A stretch of 64,000 nucleotides of DNA from Begonia masoniana (Eukaryota; Streptophyta; Magnoliopsida; Cucurbitales; Begoniaceae): positions 17,741,453-17,805,452 of the forward strand of contig CM039502.1 of the NCBI GenBank assembly GCA_022432975.1, given 5' to 3'. The notes under the pieces are model-generated. The model was not told the DNA's origin and searched no databases. It saw nothing but the letters and a program-made list of their open reading frames with translations. How positions within the stretch are numbered: the stretch's first letter is position 1; each line of letters starts with the position of its first letter. This document shows positions 21,906 through 35,150 of this stretch, in pieces. Both the position numbers and the translations under genes were made by a program.

Positions 21906-23487
21906 CTTCCATTGAATTCACCCGGCCAGGACATTACCATTGGAGTGGTTCTCAACCTCCCACTTGTCCATAGTTTTCACTTGCATCTTCAAACGTTTTC
22001 ACTACAGACCCGGTGAGATAACCCAAACTTTGGGCACGATTCCCTTGAACGAAGAGCTTGAACGGACCTGATCTCATTGAGGAAGTTTACCCTCATTTAC
22101 TTCTGAGAAAGTAATAATAAAATTCTGAAATAAATCACCAGTCTAACTGATGTTTTTCAGATCTTTCCTCATGCCCTTTCCTGAATGACCAGTAAAAAAA
22201 AAAATTACCACTTTTTCCCTCTCTATACAGACGCCACAAATCCTAGGGGTGGATTATACGTCCCCTGTGGTAGGTAGGAGATTTAGCACAGGCCGGGTCC
22301 AAGCACGTTGTAGTAAAACGAGTTGGTGGAGGAACGCTGGGAGGTGCAAGTCGTCCACTCGCTCCGAGGCAAACCTTGAACAATCCATAATACAAAGCCC
22401 CCCATACACCAAACAGAAGCGAAACAAATGATACCATCACCAGAACAGAACGAACGAATGATACACAACACGATGCTTCCTTCTTCTGCGCGGCGTTTTT
22501 CAGAACAGAGCAAACGAAATTGAATGTGCCATTGTTCAGAACCTGAGAGAACTAGGAGGGGGCGACGTTCAAAACTTGAGCAACGATGGCTGACTTGCTT
22601 CGCTTACAGAATGAACAGAGGACGACACTTCTGCAAGCGTTCTGAACAAGAGCGAACGCTAATGATTTCCAGAGGAGCGTCACTGGAGAACATGGCAGTT
22701 GACTTTTCGAGATCACATCTTCTTCCGTCAGTTGGCGCTATGACTCGGACGGCGGACCCTGGCTCTGATACCTGAGAGACAAAACCAGTGGAGAAGCCCA
22801 CCAAATAACTACATAATTCAAGAGATAACAATAAATATATATGTCAGATCTAACCCTCAAGTAATGGGCCTATTAAACTTGAATTGAACTAAAAAATATG
22901 TAGGAATAAAATAAAATACATATGTACCAGATAACATTAAATTAAAACTATAAACACCGGACACCTAACAATACTAATTTTTATCAATTCATATGCTTAG
23001 TCCCAGAATATATCTTTAATATAGGAGGAAAGCGAGGAAAGACAGCGGCGGTTGATTAGTTGTACCTGTGAGGAGTTTTCATCATTTTTTAAAGGAAAAA
23101 AAAATGAGGAAAGAGCTGTTATTGCTCTGATACCAATGTTAGATGGGTTATTTAGGGCGAAGAAGAAAAAAGGAGCAGATAAGAAGATGAGGAGAATAAC
23201 TCGAAACTCTCACTGTTGGAGTTTTTATTTATTAATCGTTTCTTTCTTTCATGTAATTTCATAAAGAGAATACAGAGGTCTTTTTTAATAGAACTGAGGA
23301 GAAGAACAGGAAATACAGGATAACCCGGTTTCGGTTCGGGTGTTTCATTTCAACAATATTTCTATCACAAATAAGCAAACTCACCGTCTCAATTCCTTGT
23401 TTTATTAGGATCCTGTCCGGACCCCAAAAGTATCCGTCCCCGCACCTCATCCAGTCCTTTGTTTAGGCCTACCAAGAAATCAAATAC
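21906..23487 (-). mobile_element. Second Copia element, copy 1: error-rich partial duplicate
   Basis: Positions 21906-23407 repeat 25988-27388 almost collinearly: LTR (23137-23355), primer-binding site, leader and the start of gag. It differs at very many sites, chiefly single-base insertions and run-length changes, and is about 100 bp longer. The gag frame is destroyed. Positions 23408-23487 instead hold a good downstream gag piece on the minus strand ('FDFLVGLNKGLDEVRGRIL') that joins across the solo LTR to 25721. Confidence 0.75.
23137..23355 (-). mobile_element. LTR of second Copia element, copy 1
   Basis: The match to the LTR at 27144-27340 runs from 'TGTTAGATGGG' to 'CAACA', 219 versus 197 bp. 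The adjacent primer-binding site at 23124-23136 has an extra A compared with copy 2. Confidence 0.7.
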
Positions 23488-23759
23488 TGTAACGCCCCGA
23501 GTTATCTGAACCCGGTTTCGCTACTCATTACTTGATCATAACTAAGAAATTTCGAATAATTTAAAACTTCATTTCGACATTAAAATTTGACATTTCTAAA
23601 CGTTCAAAACATTTGAAAACTTTGCAGCGGAAATTATTTAAAAATACAATGGGGATTTACTAGCTGGGAAAATATGTTTGAAAGATTAATGGAAATGTTT
23701 TAAAGTATTCGGTCAGAGAAAATAAGGTTTTAAATGATGGACTACTCAAGGAATTACAC

Positions 23760-24290
23760 AAAGTCGAATTCATCTGCCGACGACAAAGTCAACGGAAGGA
23801 AACGGAACGAGGTTCCTGCCGATGACGTCATGAGTTGAACTCGTCTGCCGACGACTAGTCAACGGAAGGAGCAGAAGCAGAAAACCAAAGGCTTCTGCCG
23901 ATGACGTCTACACAACTTCACCCACAACTTCATCTGCCGATGAAATCATGGTAACTTCACACACCACTTCATCTGCCGATGAAGTTAACATAACTTCATC
24001 TGCCGATGAAGTCAGCGCAATTTCATCTCTCAATAGACAAACACACGTCATCTTCCGATAACAACAATATGACTCCACGCCTTCCGATTCGCTAAACGAC
24101 AAACGGGTTTCTCCCTCTTCCGATGGAATGGACTACATCTGCCGACACGTGCTACTCACGTAACTCCTTAAAGCATCTACTGATAGACTATAAAATTTAC
24201 ATCTTCCGATGGCTTTTCTGAAGACATCTTCCGATAGAATTTAAAATTTACTCAACATCTACCGACAGATATCATCTGTCGATAGAGAGC
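23760..24290. repeat. Palindrome module with CATCTGCCGATG and CATCTTCCGATG motifs
   Basis: At least a dozen units such as 'ACTTCATCTGCCGATGAAGT' occur, some perfectly self-complementary over 12-16 bp. They lie about 280-800 bp from the 3' end of solo LTR C. The sequence differs from the GGCGA modules of LTRs A and B, but the position in the LTR is the same. Confidence 0.85.
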
Positions 24291-24832
24291 AAAACAACAA
24301 CTCTAATCGCTTCACTTGCAAATCCAGTAATAAACCAACAGAATACTAAATTCAGAGAAAACTAAGAATACTTTTGAAAACTTTAAGTAACTCATTCTTG
24401 CTAAAACTAACCAGAGACAATCCAAACCTTTGTGTCACTAGAAACTCATAAGTACTATCTTGAAATCCCAACAGAATATCGTTATCAGAAAAGAAACTCA
24501 AAAGCGAATTCCAAAACATTAAAATTTCTACTGTCATGAAAGCTCAGTATAATAAATTTGAAATACTGTCAATTAATCTTTGTTAGTCAATGACACCAGT
24601 CAAACCGCCCCATCAGATGCCTGACCGTTGCACAGCCGTGCTCCACCAACCTCATCTACTCGGTTATGCTCTCAGGGAAATCACCTGTTGTATCCTCAAC
24701 ACCTACATCACAAAACTCATCTATTAGCCTAATGCTAAGCAAGTAAAGCATTAATGAAATGTATGCTGAAACATAAACCCTGATCATGCAGTTTCTAATT
24801 TTCTCAACTCAGTTGTGTATCGTTCATAAACT

Positions 24833-25025
24833 GGTCTGATCCCTAAGTTCCCTTGGGAGTGGGATCGGTTCTCCCAATGTAATAAATCCTCTACTCAGTT
24901 AAGGGGCGGATTACTTCCCTTAACAGCTAATACAGATCCCTTAATTCCCTTGGGAGTGGGATCGGTTCTCCCAATGTAATAAATCTTCTACTCAGTTAAG
25001 GGGCGGATTACTTCCCTTAACAGCT
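24833..25025. repeat. Twofold tandem duplication in solo LTR C
   Basis: Two ~100 bp copies share 'CCCTTGGGAGTGGGATCGGT' and 'GTTAAGGGGCGGATTACTTC'. The same duplication, diverged, is at 62038-62225 in the related 5' LTR. Confidence 0.9.
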
Positions 25026-25720
25026 ACTCTGTTTCATTCAATTCATACTCATCATAACCTTGCACATAAATTCATTTTCGTAATTCTTCAAAAACTTAAT
25101 GCATGACATAAAGAAAAGAAACACTCAAACATGCATAAACCTACTGTTTTGTGATGTAGGCCCGAAGGCTCACACATTACTTTACTTACCTGGCTCCTGG
25201 AAATCGCTCGGCTATATGCTACTCCAAAAATCTGCTCACCTAAAACCATTGACAGATTATGGATTAGATCTCCACTAAACTTTATCTAACTACTGAAGTC
25301 TAAGGAAGCCAGTTTGAGGCTCTACTGATTAAGCATTCCCGATACATCACTAAACCCCAAAACCCAAATCTCTCACCCGCAGCTTATCGAAGATACATAC
25401 ATTGCAATCCTTCAGCTACCCTAGCACTAGAACGGCAAGTAGTTGATTCAAAACTCACCTTGGTTGGGGAAAACCGGAGGGGAAATCGCCCAAAGGTAGT
25501 CTGCTTGAGCTGAGAGGTAAGAGTAATAAAACAGTGGCGGCCAAACCTCACTAAACCTTTCCTTAAATACCTTATCCACAATATAAATTCGCAATTACCA
25601 TCTTGCCCCTGCCTAGTCATTTACAACCTAATCAACATTTCACTAAATTTTAACCATAAAAATTATATACCACCGTTTAATAACTTATTTTGATTTATTG
25701 AAACCGGGTGCTACAAATAC

Positions 25721-26260
25721 CCTCTCTTTCTCGACTACTTTCTGAAATAAAGCACTATCATTTACACAGTGCACTTGTAATCATAAAATAAATCAAACTC
25801 TTGCCATAGAGTTTTGAGGTCAGTGTAGTATTGAGTTACACTCTTCTCTCATTGTTTGGCTTTCCTCAATTGAGTCTTGATCTCAAAGAGTTGTCATGCA
25901 TTCCCAAAGTCAGAGTAGGTCTCCTTTATAGCCTCTCATATATCATTCACGGTTGAAAGGAATAGATAGGTCCGAGCAATATCTGGCTCCATTGAATTCA
26001 CCGGCCAGGACATGACCATTGAGTTCTCAACCTCCCACTTGTCATAGTTTTCACTTGCATCTTCACGTTTCACTACAGAACCGGTGAGATACCCAAACTT
26101 GCTCTTCCCTTGAACGAAGAGCTTGACGGACTGATCTCATTGAAGAAAGTTACCCTCATTTAACTTCTGAGAAGTAATATTAAAATTCTGAATAGAATCA
26201 CCAGTATAACTGATGTTCAGAATCTTTTCTGCCATGCCTTTCCTGAATGACCAGTAAAAA
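25721..26260 (-). pseudogene. gag N-terminal part of the second Copia element
   Basis: The minus strand reads 'SYTGDSIQNFNITSQKLNEG', 'SVKLFVQGKSKFGYLTGSVV', 'YDKWEVENSMVMSWPVNSME', 'PDIARTYLFLSTVNDI' and 'TYSDFGNA', the standard order of Copia gag. Stops occur where Trp is expected, after 'NFLQ' and 'VNDI', plus others. The frame continues at 23482-23408 once the solo LTR is removed. Confidence 0.85.
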
Positions 26261-27143
26261 AAATTACACTTTTCCTCTCTATACAGAACGCCACAAATCC
26301 TAGGGTGGAATTATACGTCCTGTGGAGGTAGGAGATTAGCACAGGCAGGTCCAAGCAGTTGGAGTAAAACGAGTTGGTGGAGAACGACTGGGAGGTGCAA
26401 GTCGGCCACTCCGAGGCAAAACTTGAACAATCCAGAAGACGAAAGCCCCACATACACCAAACAGAGCGAACAAATGATACCATACACCAGAACAGAACGA
26501 ACGAATGATACACAAACGATGCTTCTGCGCGGCGTTCAGAACAGAGCAAACGAATGATGTGCAATGTTCAGAACTGAGAGAACTAAGGAGGGGCGACGTT
26601 CAAAACTGAGCGAACGATGGCTGACTGCTTCGCTTACAGAATGACAGAGGACGACGCTTCTGCAAGCGTTCTGAACAGAGCGAACGCGACTGATTGACAG
26701 AGGAGCGTCGACTGGAGAACGATGGAGTGACTTCGACGATCACTCTTCCGTCAGTTGGCAACTATGACTCGGACGGCGGACTGGCTCTGATACCATGAGA
26801 GACAAAACAGTGGAGAAGCCAAAAAATAACTACATATTCAAGAGATAAAAATAAATATATATGTACAGATCTAACCCTCAAGTAATGCCTATAAAATTGA
26901 ATTGACTAAAAATAATGTAGGAAATAAAATAAAATACATATGTACCGATAAAATTAAATTACTATAAACAAAGGACACCTAACAATACTAATTTATCAAT
27001 TCAATGCTTAGTCAGAAGTATATCTTAATAGAGGAGAAAGAGAGGAAAGACAGCGGCGGTGAGTTAGTTGTACCCTGTGAGGAGTTCATCATTTTTTAAA
27101 GGGAAAAAAATCAAGGAAAGAGCTGTTTATTGCTCTGATACCA

Positions 27144-27340
27144 TGTTAGATGGGTATTTAGGGCGAAGAAGAAACAAAGGAGAAGAGAAGAAGATGAAGG
27201 AGAAGAACTCGAACTCTCACTGTTGGAGTTTTATCGTTTCTTTCATTAATTATCATAAAGAGAATACAGAGGTCTTTTAATAGAACTGAGGAGAAGACAG
27301 GAATTACAGAGAACCCGGTTCGGTTCGGGTTGGTTCAACA
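27144..27340 (-). mobile_element. 5' LTR of second Copia element, copy 2
   Basis: The minus strand starts 'TGTTGAACCAACCCG' and ends 'CCCATCTAACA'. It is followed at once by primer-binding site 'TGGTATCAGAGCA' (27143-27131). The ends are inverted (TGTT/AACA), and short LTRs are usual for such Copia elements. Confidence 0.75.
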
Positions 27341-27388
27341 ATATTCTATCACAAATAAGCAAACTCACCGTCTCAATTCTTGTTTATT

Positions 27389-28410
27389 AAATCAACTCAA
27401 GCAAAGAACAATGACAATGCTTCTGACCCAGCAGGTTTTTTGGAGAAAACAATAAACATGAAGAAGATAAGATAAAACATTGTAATAATCATGTCCAGAA
27501 AGATTGGAGAAAGCAAAAATGGGAGAGCTCGATCACAATAACAATAAACTAGTACTGTAGTAGTATTATAATTCCACCAGAATATCTCCACTTCCCCTCC
27601 GTCTCCATTAATGCAGAAGAAGCCATTGCTCGTCCCACAAATCCACAGAGATCTCAGAGCATTTGTCGTGATTTGATCATCTAAAATATCAGGAGAAGTT
27701 TTATATTATAATTTTATGCACCCGACAATCATCACGTAAAGTAAAACAAATTTTGATTTAGAAAAGTGAAGACAGAAAGAGAACTTCACCAGACTGAATG
27801 ACAGGACTAATGAGATAAGTGGTTAGATCGAGCTTTACGCAGCATTGGCGAGTTCTGTATTTCCTACTTTGAATCTGGGTAGACATCCTCACAAACGAAC
27901 CATGTCGGTAAATGCCATAATCATTCCAGTTGCTAGGCATGTTCTTATTCTTTCTCTAATTTGGTTCGAATCTTCTACCATTTTAATTTGCCAGTCTCTC
28001 TCTCTCTCACTCTATCTTGTGGGTGTTACTAGATTTGGTTGAGGATGTTTGGCAAACAAAAAATTCTTCATTTTGGTTCTTAATTATGATTCAGCCATGT
28101 TTGCTTTTGTTTAAGCAGGTTTGGTGGAGTTTTATGGTGGAATAACTCCTAGAATCAGCTAGACTACTCGTGCAGAAGCCATGCAAGAATAATTAGACAC
28201 ACAAAAATAGTGACACTCAGAGAGAGAGTGAGAGAGACAGAGGCAATCGACCATTATTTAGCGCACAAATTACATCCTATACAGTGAAGATGAGACCTCC
28301 ATATTCTCAGGTTAAGTTAAAAGTGGTTGACCCTTGTCCATTCGTTGAATCATCGGAAAAGAAAGCACCCAAAAGAGTAGAAACTTTGAGTAGAATTTTA
28401 TGGAGGATGC
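27389..28410. other. Spacer downstream of the PP2A B' gene
   Basis: AT-rich, with no supported gene. Sequence near the PP2A stop probably holds its 3' UTR. A short GA-rich run is at about 28218-28236. Confidence 0.5.
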
Positions 28411-30690
28411 TCAAGGAGTTACCAGAACGGCCGTCCTCTCCACGACTGGCTGCAGATTTGCTGCGCTCTCCACCAGCTTCCATACTTGCTTCCTCTCCTC
28501 AGCCGCCGAGCTCTCCTTCGATTCCTGGTCTTTCAAGCGCAACTGGCAAGAGATAAATAACTCCTCGTCCATCTCCATAAACATCTTCCTCACGTTTAAA
28601 CTCAAGTTCAGCACTGCTTGATTCCAATGGCTCTGTGCGTTCTTCTCCAGGGCTGGTAATATTATGGGCAGTATCAAATCTCTGTTCTCACCCATCAAGT
28701 TGACAATGTGATCATTGTTCCACAAAAACAGAGCCCTTTCAGCCACCTGCATGAATCCAAAGTTCATTTTTCAAAACATTATTCCCCTTCCTCTCTCCCC
28801 AGTTGGAGAAATCAGAAACTCCGGTTATAGAACTTCAAATAAGTGGGACAAGTAAAATTAAGAATAGTAAAAATCGTGGTTGCATTTGCATGGAGTCTCA
28901 GTTTTTTTTACTAACACTACTATGGAAGAAATGTAAAGAAGCAGTGCAATGTCATATATGTAGAATTAAAGTAATAGTAAGAACTTAAATAGGGTAAATG
29001 TTCATGTTAGCCTTTAAACTTAAGGATCAAGAACAAATAAGTCTTTAAACTTTATTTTTAAGCAAATAAGTCCATGAATTTAGGAGTTTTAGCGATTAAA
29101 TTTGCGTAATTAAGTATATCATCAAAGAAATTACGTTTTTGTCGTATAATCTTCTATGTTGAGCTATTTCCCAAAAGAAATAACTTTGAATAGAACAAGT
29201 TTTGCGATCTTAACGACCTTACACGTTGAGTTTTCCAACTTGTTTTTCTCTAAAAATCGTCAAAATCATTCTATTAGGAGTTGTTTCTCTTTGAAAACCG
29301 CTCAGTAAAAAAGATCACCCGACAAATACATGATTTTTTGAAGGCACTGCTAACGACAATGATTTTAATTGCTAACAATCATAGGGACCTACTTCTTTTT
29401 CCTCCAAGTTTAAAGACTAATTTGCACTTTACCCGTTTACATATTTAGCAAAGACAATGCCAGTAAACCAGAAGCCTCGATCATGTAAACTCGGAGCGAA
29501 AGCTCTATCACTTATAAAGCTTGTGTTATGTTATAAAAGCACAACAATTGTAATACAAAACCAGATATAAAGTAGGTGCATAAGAGAAACTTATCATAGG
29601 TATGAATCCAAAAGCAACTGATAAAATGTACCTGAAAGTGGAAACTATTGATGCAATATCCGATCCGGATCGATATCGGGATGGCGACTTTTTGAAACTC
29701 TAGCAAGCTAGTTGCTTCCAAAATCTCTTCCAACTCGCCCAAGAACATCACCTCTTTCTGACTATTCGTTATTGGCCAGTACTTCAACAACCCTGTTATC
29801 ACAACACTAGCTAATTTCGGGTCCTTCTCTAAAAACTGAGAAATGCAGTAGGATAGCTGCTGAAAGTAGACGCCCACAGACTTGGGTTTGTGCAGGGGAA
29901 TCAAGATCCTCCACAAGAAAATTTTGTGTTCTTCTTTGAGAGGTAATGCAAAACCACTAACTATACTTCCAAATATCTCCAGCAATTCAGCAATCCCGTT
30001 ATGTCTTTCGGTCTCGAATATGAATCTAAAGAATATGTTGTTTATCGACTTACGAATGAAAGGGCGATGAACCATGAATTTTCCATATATTCTGTGAAGA
30101 ACAGTCTTCAAGGACTCCCTTTCTCTGGGATCTTCTGAATCAAACAAGTCCAGCAGCTTTAGAATGAAGTTATGGTCAATGTACTTCTTTGCCACCTTTG
30201 CATCAACACCTGAAGAATGGATAAATTTGAGCAGTAAATCGTATACAATTTGTAAATGTGGCCAAGCGGGATCTAGAGTTGGGTCGTCATCATCGTTTTC
30301 ACCTTCGTCGACACCCCTGGCAGACCGATAATTGGGCGGAAAGATTCTGAACAGATTAAAAGCACACATTTTGCACATTGCATGTATGGCGGGTTCGCTA
30401 AATCTTATAGACCCAGATGCAACGAAGTCCACCAGTTCAAGCAATGTCTTTCTCTTAACATCTTTCTCGGCGGAATTCTTATTAATATCGGAGAAATCAA
30501 ATGTTACACAGCATAGGCTGAGCTTGCTTACGAAAAGATTCATCTTCTCGGCACCAGGCACGTCTTTGAATGGCACCAGCGGCTCTATTCCAGCAACAAC
30601 GCTGGCTGGAAAAACTAGCGGCGGAAGCTTTTTTAACGGTACTCGATCGGCCGGAGGCAGAAGTTCCAGCACTTGGTCTGTGTGTTCCAT
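28411..30690 (-). CDS. Serine/threonine protein phosphatase 2A regulatory subunit B' (B56 family)
   Basis: B' subunits target and regulate the PP2A A/C core dimer in the cytosol and nucleus. Exons on the minus strand are 30690-29632 and 28746-28411. The intron has GT (29631) and AG (28747) ends and phase 0, joining 'NSFHFQ' to '[12 protein letters not shown]'. The predicted protein from Met 30690 is 464 residues, a little shorter than usual B' proteins (about 490-520). Nearly the whole B56 fold is recognisable: '[20 protein letters not shown]', '[13 protein letters not shown]', '[15 protein letters not shown]', '[20 protein letters not shown]', '[20 protein letters not shown]', '[20 protein letters not shown]', '[20 protein letters not shown]' and '[20 protein letters not shown]'. 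An upstream ATG at 30818 encodes a typical B' N-terminus ('MLKQLFGKLPRKSSKP') in a different frame. Either a small indel separates them or translation starts at 30690. The intron holds a MITE. The segment '[15 protein letters not shown]' departs from the usual family sequence. Confidence 0.9.
28992..29434. mobile_element. Mutator-like MITE in the PP2A B' intron
   Basis: The 443 bp element starts 'GGGTAAATGTTCATGTTAGC' and ends with inverted 'GGGTAAAGTGCAAATTAGTC'. Both arms continue into 'TTTAAACTT' (left 'CTTTAAACTTAAGG', right arm 'CTTTAAACTTGGAGG'). Flanking 9-mers (ACTTAAATA and GTTTACATA) agree at only 6 of 9 positions, so the duplication is degraded or the ends are slightly off. It has no coding capacity. 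Confidence 0.6.
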
Positions 30691-33171
<2,481 letters not shown>

Positions 33172-33739
33172 ATGGCAAAGTCTGATCTCGTCCTCGTTTC
33201 TGCCCTTTGCTTCTTGTCCCTCGCCGGTCTCTCCCTGGCCGAGACCCGCTTCTTCGTTGAGGGCCAAGTCTACTGCGACACCTGCCGCATCCAATTCTTC
33301 TCCAGGGCCAGCCACTACATCAAAGGTACAAACCCTCTCTCTCTTTTCTACCAAATTACTCCTCCATCTAATCCCTCAAACTCTTCTTTCAACAGGAGCC
33401 AAAGTAAGATTGGAATGCACGCAGAGAGAAGGAGGGGCCATCACCTACAGCAGCGAAGGCGAAACCGACGAGAATGGAACGTACAGCCTGTTGGTGGAGG
33501 GAGACCATGAGGAGGAAATTTGCTCGATCGCACTGATCAAGAGCAACGAACCTGACTGCAGCGAGATCAGCAAAGAGGCTTTCTACAAGCAAAGCTCGAG
33601 AATCAGCCTGACCAGCAACAATGGCATCATCACTCCAGTCCGCCAGGCTAACCCTCTTGGTTTCCTCAAGAAAGATCCTCTCCCTGAATGCCCCGAGGTT
33701 CTCAGAGAGCTCGGATTCACCTCCTCTGGCATCATCTAA
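33172..33739 (+). CDS. Ole e 1-like secreted protein (pollen protein Ole e 1 family)
   Basis: Two exons, 33172-33325 and 33396-33739, with a 70 bp GT-AG intron, encode 165 residues. Residues 1-23 ('MAKSDLVLVSALCFLSLAGL' and on) are a signal peptide, so the product is secreted, probably to the apoplast. The Ole e 1 domain follows: 'VEGQVYCDTCRIQF' (Cys35, Cys38), 'GAKVRLECTQREGG', 'TDENGTYSLLVEGDHEE' with a possible N-glycosylation site, and three more cysteines ('ICSIAL', 'DCSEI', 'ECPEV'), giving the family's six. The C-terminus 'NPLGFLKKDPLPECPEVLRE' is typical. Molecular function is not established for the family; members occur in pollen and in vegetative tissues. A 510 bp GA repeat sits 77 bp upstream of the start. 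Confidence 0.93.
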
Positions 33740-35150
33740 ACTCAGATCTACAAAATATTTGATCTAGGAATCTTTTTGTGTCGGCCAAAATAAAAAAATA
33801 AAAACAGACTTGTTCTCCAACTCGATGATCATGTAATGCAGTTGGTTTGAAAGCTGTTCTTCATTTTACTTACTTGCTCCAGCTGCATATTTTTTAAGAA
33901 ACTTTAATACACGAGGGGATTCTATCTTTTTTGCACGTGTATATTCTTAATACAGTATATAATCTGTATATGTCCACGTTTTCGTCTATTATCTGCATGG
34001 ACTCGTGATTTTCCTCTGCATTTGACACGTTGAAACATACAACCTTAAAATCATACGTTTGCATGTTCTTTGTGCTACAAAATTGATGATCTTCTAGAAT
34101 AATAATCTATAATTTATATATAAGTTGGAAGAACTTATAATCTTCATACTTGAATACTTTGTTTATTAAGTTAAATCTCCGTAATTTAGATAATAACAGT
34201 AGAATTCGGGCCCGAATTCTACTTTAAATTAGATGATATTTTAATTTTTGTGAAAATTCTATATATTGATGTTTTAGTTACAAAATTCAACGACATTTTA
34301 CTATAATTGTTCATGGTGGCTTCTACTCTACCAATTGAAAGAGTTTTTCACGTAAAATTTGATGTCTATGTTTTTCTACGTATTTTTTATTTTTGATTAG
34401 CGTTCAATTTTCAACCATAACAATTACTTAATTTTATGAATTTTTTTTATTTTAAACCTCAAACTATCGGTTTAAAAAAAAAAAAAAAAAAAAAAACCTC
34501 AAAGTTTACTATTCATCGGTCAAAATCTCAAAGTTTCAAAAATTGATAATTTAAATCTCATAGACAGGACTGGAAGAGTGGCATCTCCGATCTATAAGGT
34601 TTAAATTGCTAATTTTTGAAATTTTGAGGTTTGGACCGATAAATAGTAAACTTTGAAGTTTTTTTTTTAAAAAAAAAAATTGATAGTTTGAGGTTTAAAA
34701 TATAAAAAAAAAAAAAAAAAAATTTATTTTATTTCTTACAATCAAGTTACAAGTGGAAATTTTTGGCACTATCAAAAGTCAACACGTAGATTTTTTCAAA
34801 GATGACTATAATTTTCCTATTTTTTTAAATATATTATACTTAATACGTCGCTTTTGTTAAATTAACTATATTACCTTTCTTTTACCCAATTGACGTAAAA
34901 TATAATTATTTGACGAAAATAAAATATAATTAATGAGAAAATAATAATATAATTTTTTATAAGAAATAAAATTTTAGAATTATAAAATAATTAAATTAGA
35001 TAATTTAGTTTTCCTTTTAATTATTTGATTTAAAGTCGTTAATTAGTTTATTTATTTATTAGAATATTCGAGAGGACTTGACGAAGTAAATGAAGGTCCG
35101 AAGCTGACTTTTTTTTATCTCTGATCCGGTGAAGGAAACGACTCCACCCA
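33740..35150. other. AT-rich spacer with a fold-back element
   Basis: Sequence to about 33850 is probably the 3' UTR of the Ole e 1-like gene. A fold-back element is at 34449-34701. The stretch 34740-35080 is very AT-rich. I see no gene. Confidence 0.5.
34449..34701. mobile_element. Fold-back MITE, about 250 bp
   Basis: The two halves are inverted copies: 'ATTTTAAACCTCAAACTATC' at the left pairs with 'GATAGTTTGAGGTTTAAAAT' at the right. 'AAGTTTACTATTCATCGGTC' pairs with 'GACCGATAAATAGTAAACTT' with at most minor mismatch. Long A and T runs interrupt the arms. I cannot define the target duplication because of the flanking A/T runs. Confidence 0.7.

Larger units (their letters stand above)
23488..25715 (-). 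mobile_element. Solo LTR C of a Tekay/Del-like Ty3 element, duplication AATAC
   Basis: The element is 2228 bp, from 'TGTAACGCCCCGAG' to 'ACCGGGTGCTACA', flanked by AATAC (23483-23487, 25716-25720). Removing it rejoins a Copia gag frame ('VVEKERV' to 'FDFLVGLN'). Its minus strand resembles the 5' LTR at 61347-63382: both have the twofold repeat with 'GTTAAGG', 'GGGCCTACATCACAAAACAG' and a CATCTGCCGATG-type palindrome module. No internal domain remains. Confidence 0.9.
25716..27388 (-). mobile_element. Second Copia element, copy 2: 5' LTR, leader and start of gag
   Basis: Minus-strand order: a 197 bp LTR (27340-27144), an adjacent primer-binding site, a leader, then gag (26260-25721). A short gag start ('MMNSSQGTTNSPPLS') lies near 27085. 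A second primer-binding-site-like 'TGGTATCAGAGCC' lies at 26796-26784, so the leader may itself contain a piece of another LTR. The lineage is not SIRE, because gag has the short 'NGNFLQW'-type N-terminus of RE/Retrofit-like Copia. The rest of the element is missing. Confidence 0.8.

Noticed and set aside
23760..24290. CRISPR-like array
   Set aside because: Unit spacing is irregular, spacers are not unique, and it lies in a plant retrotransposon LTR.
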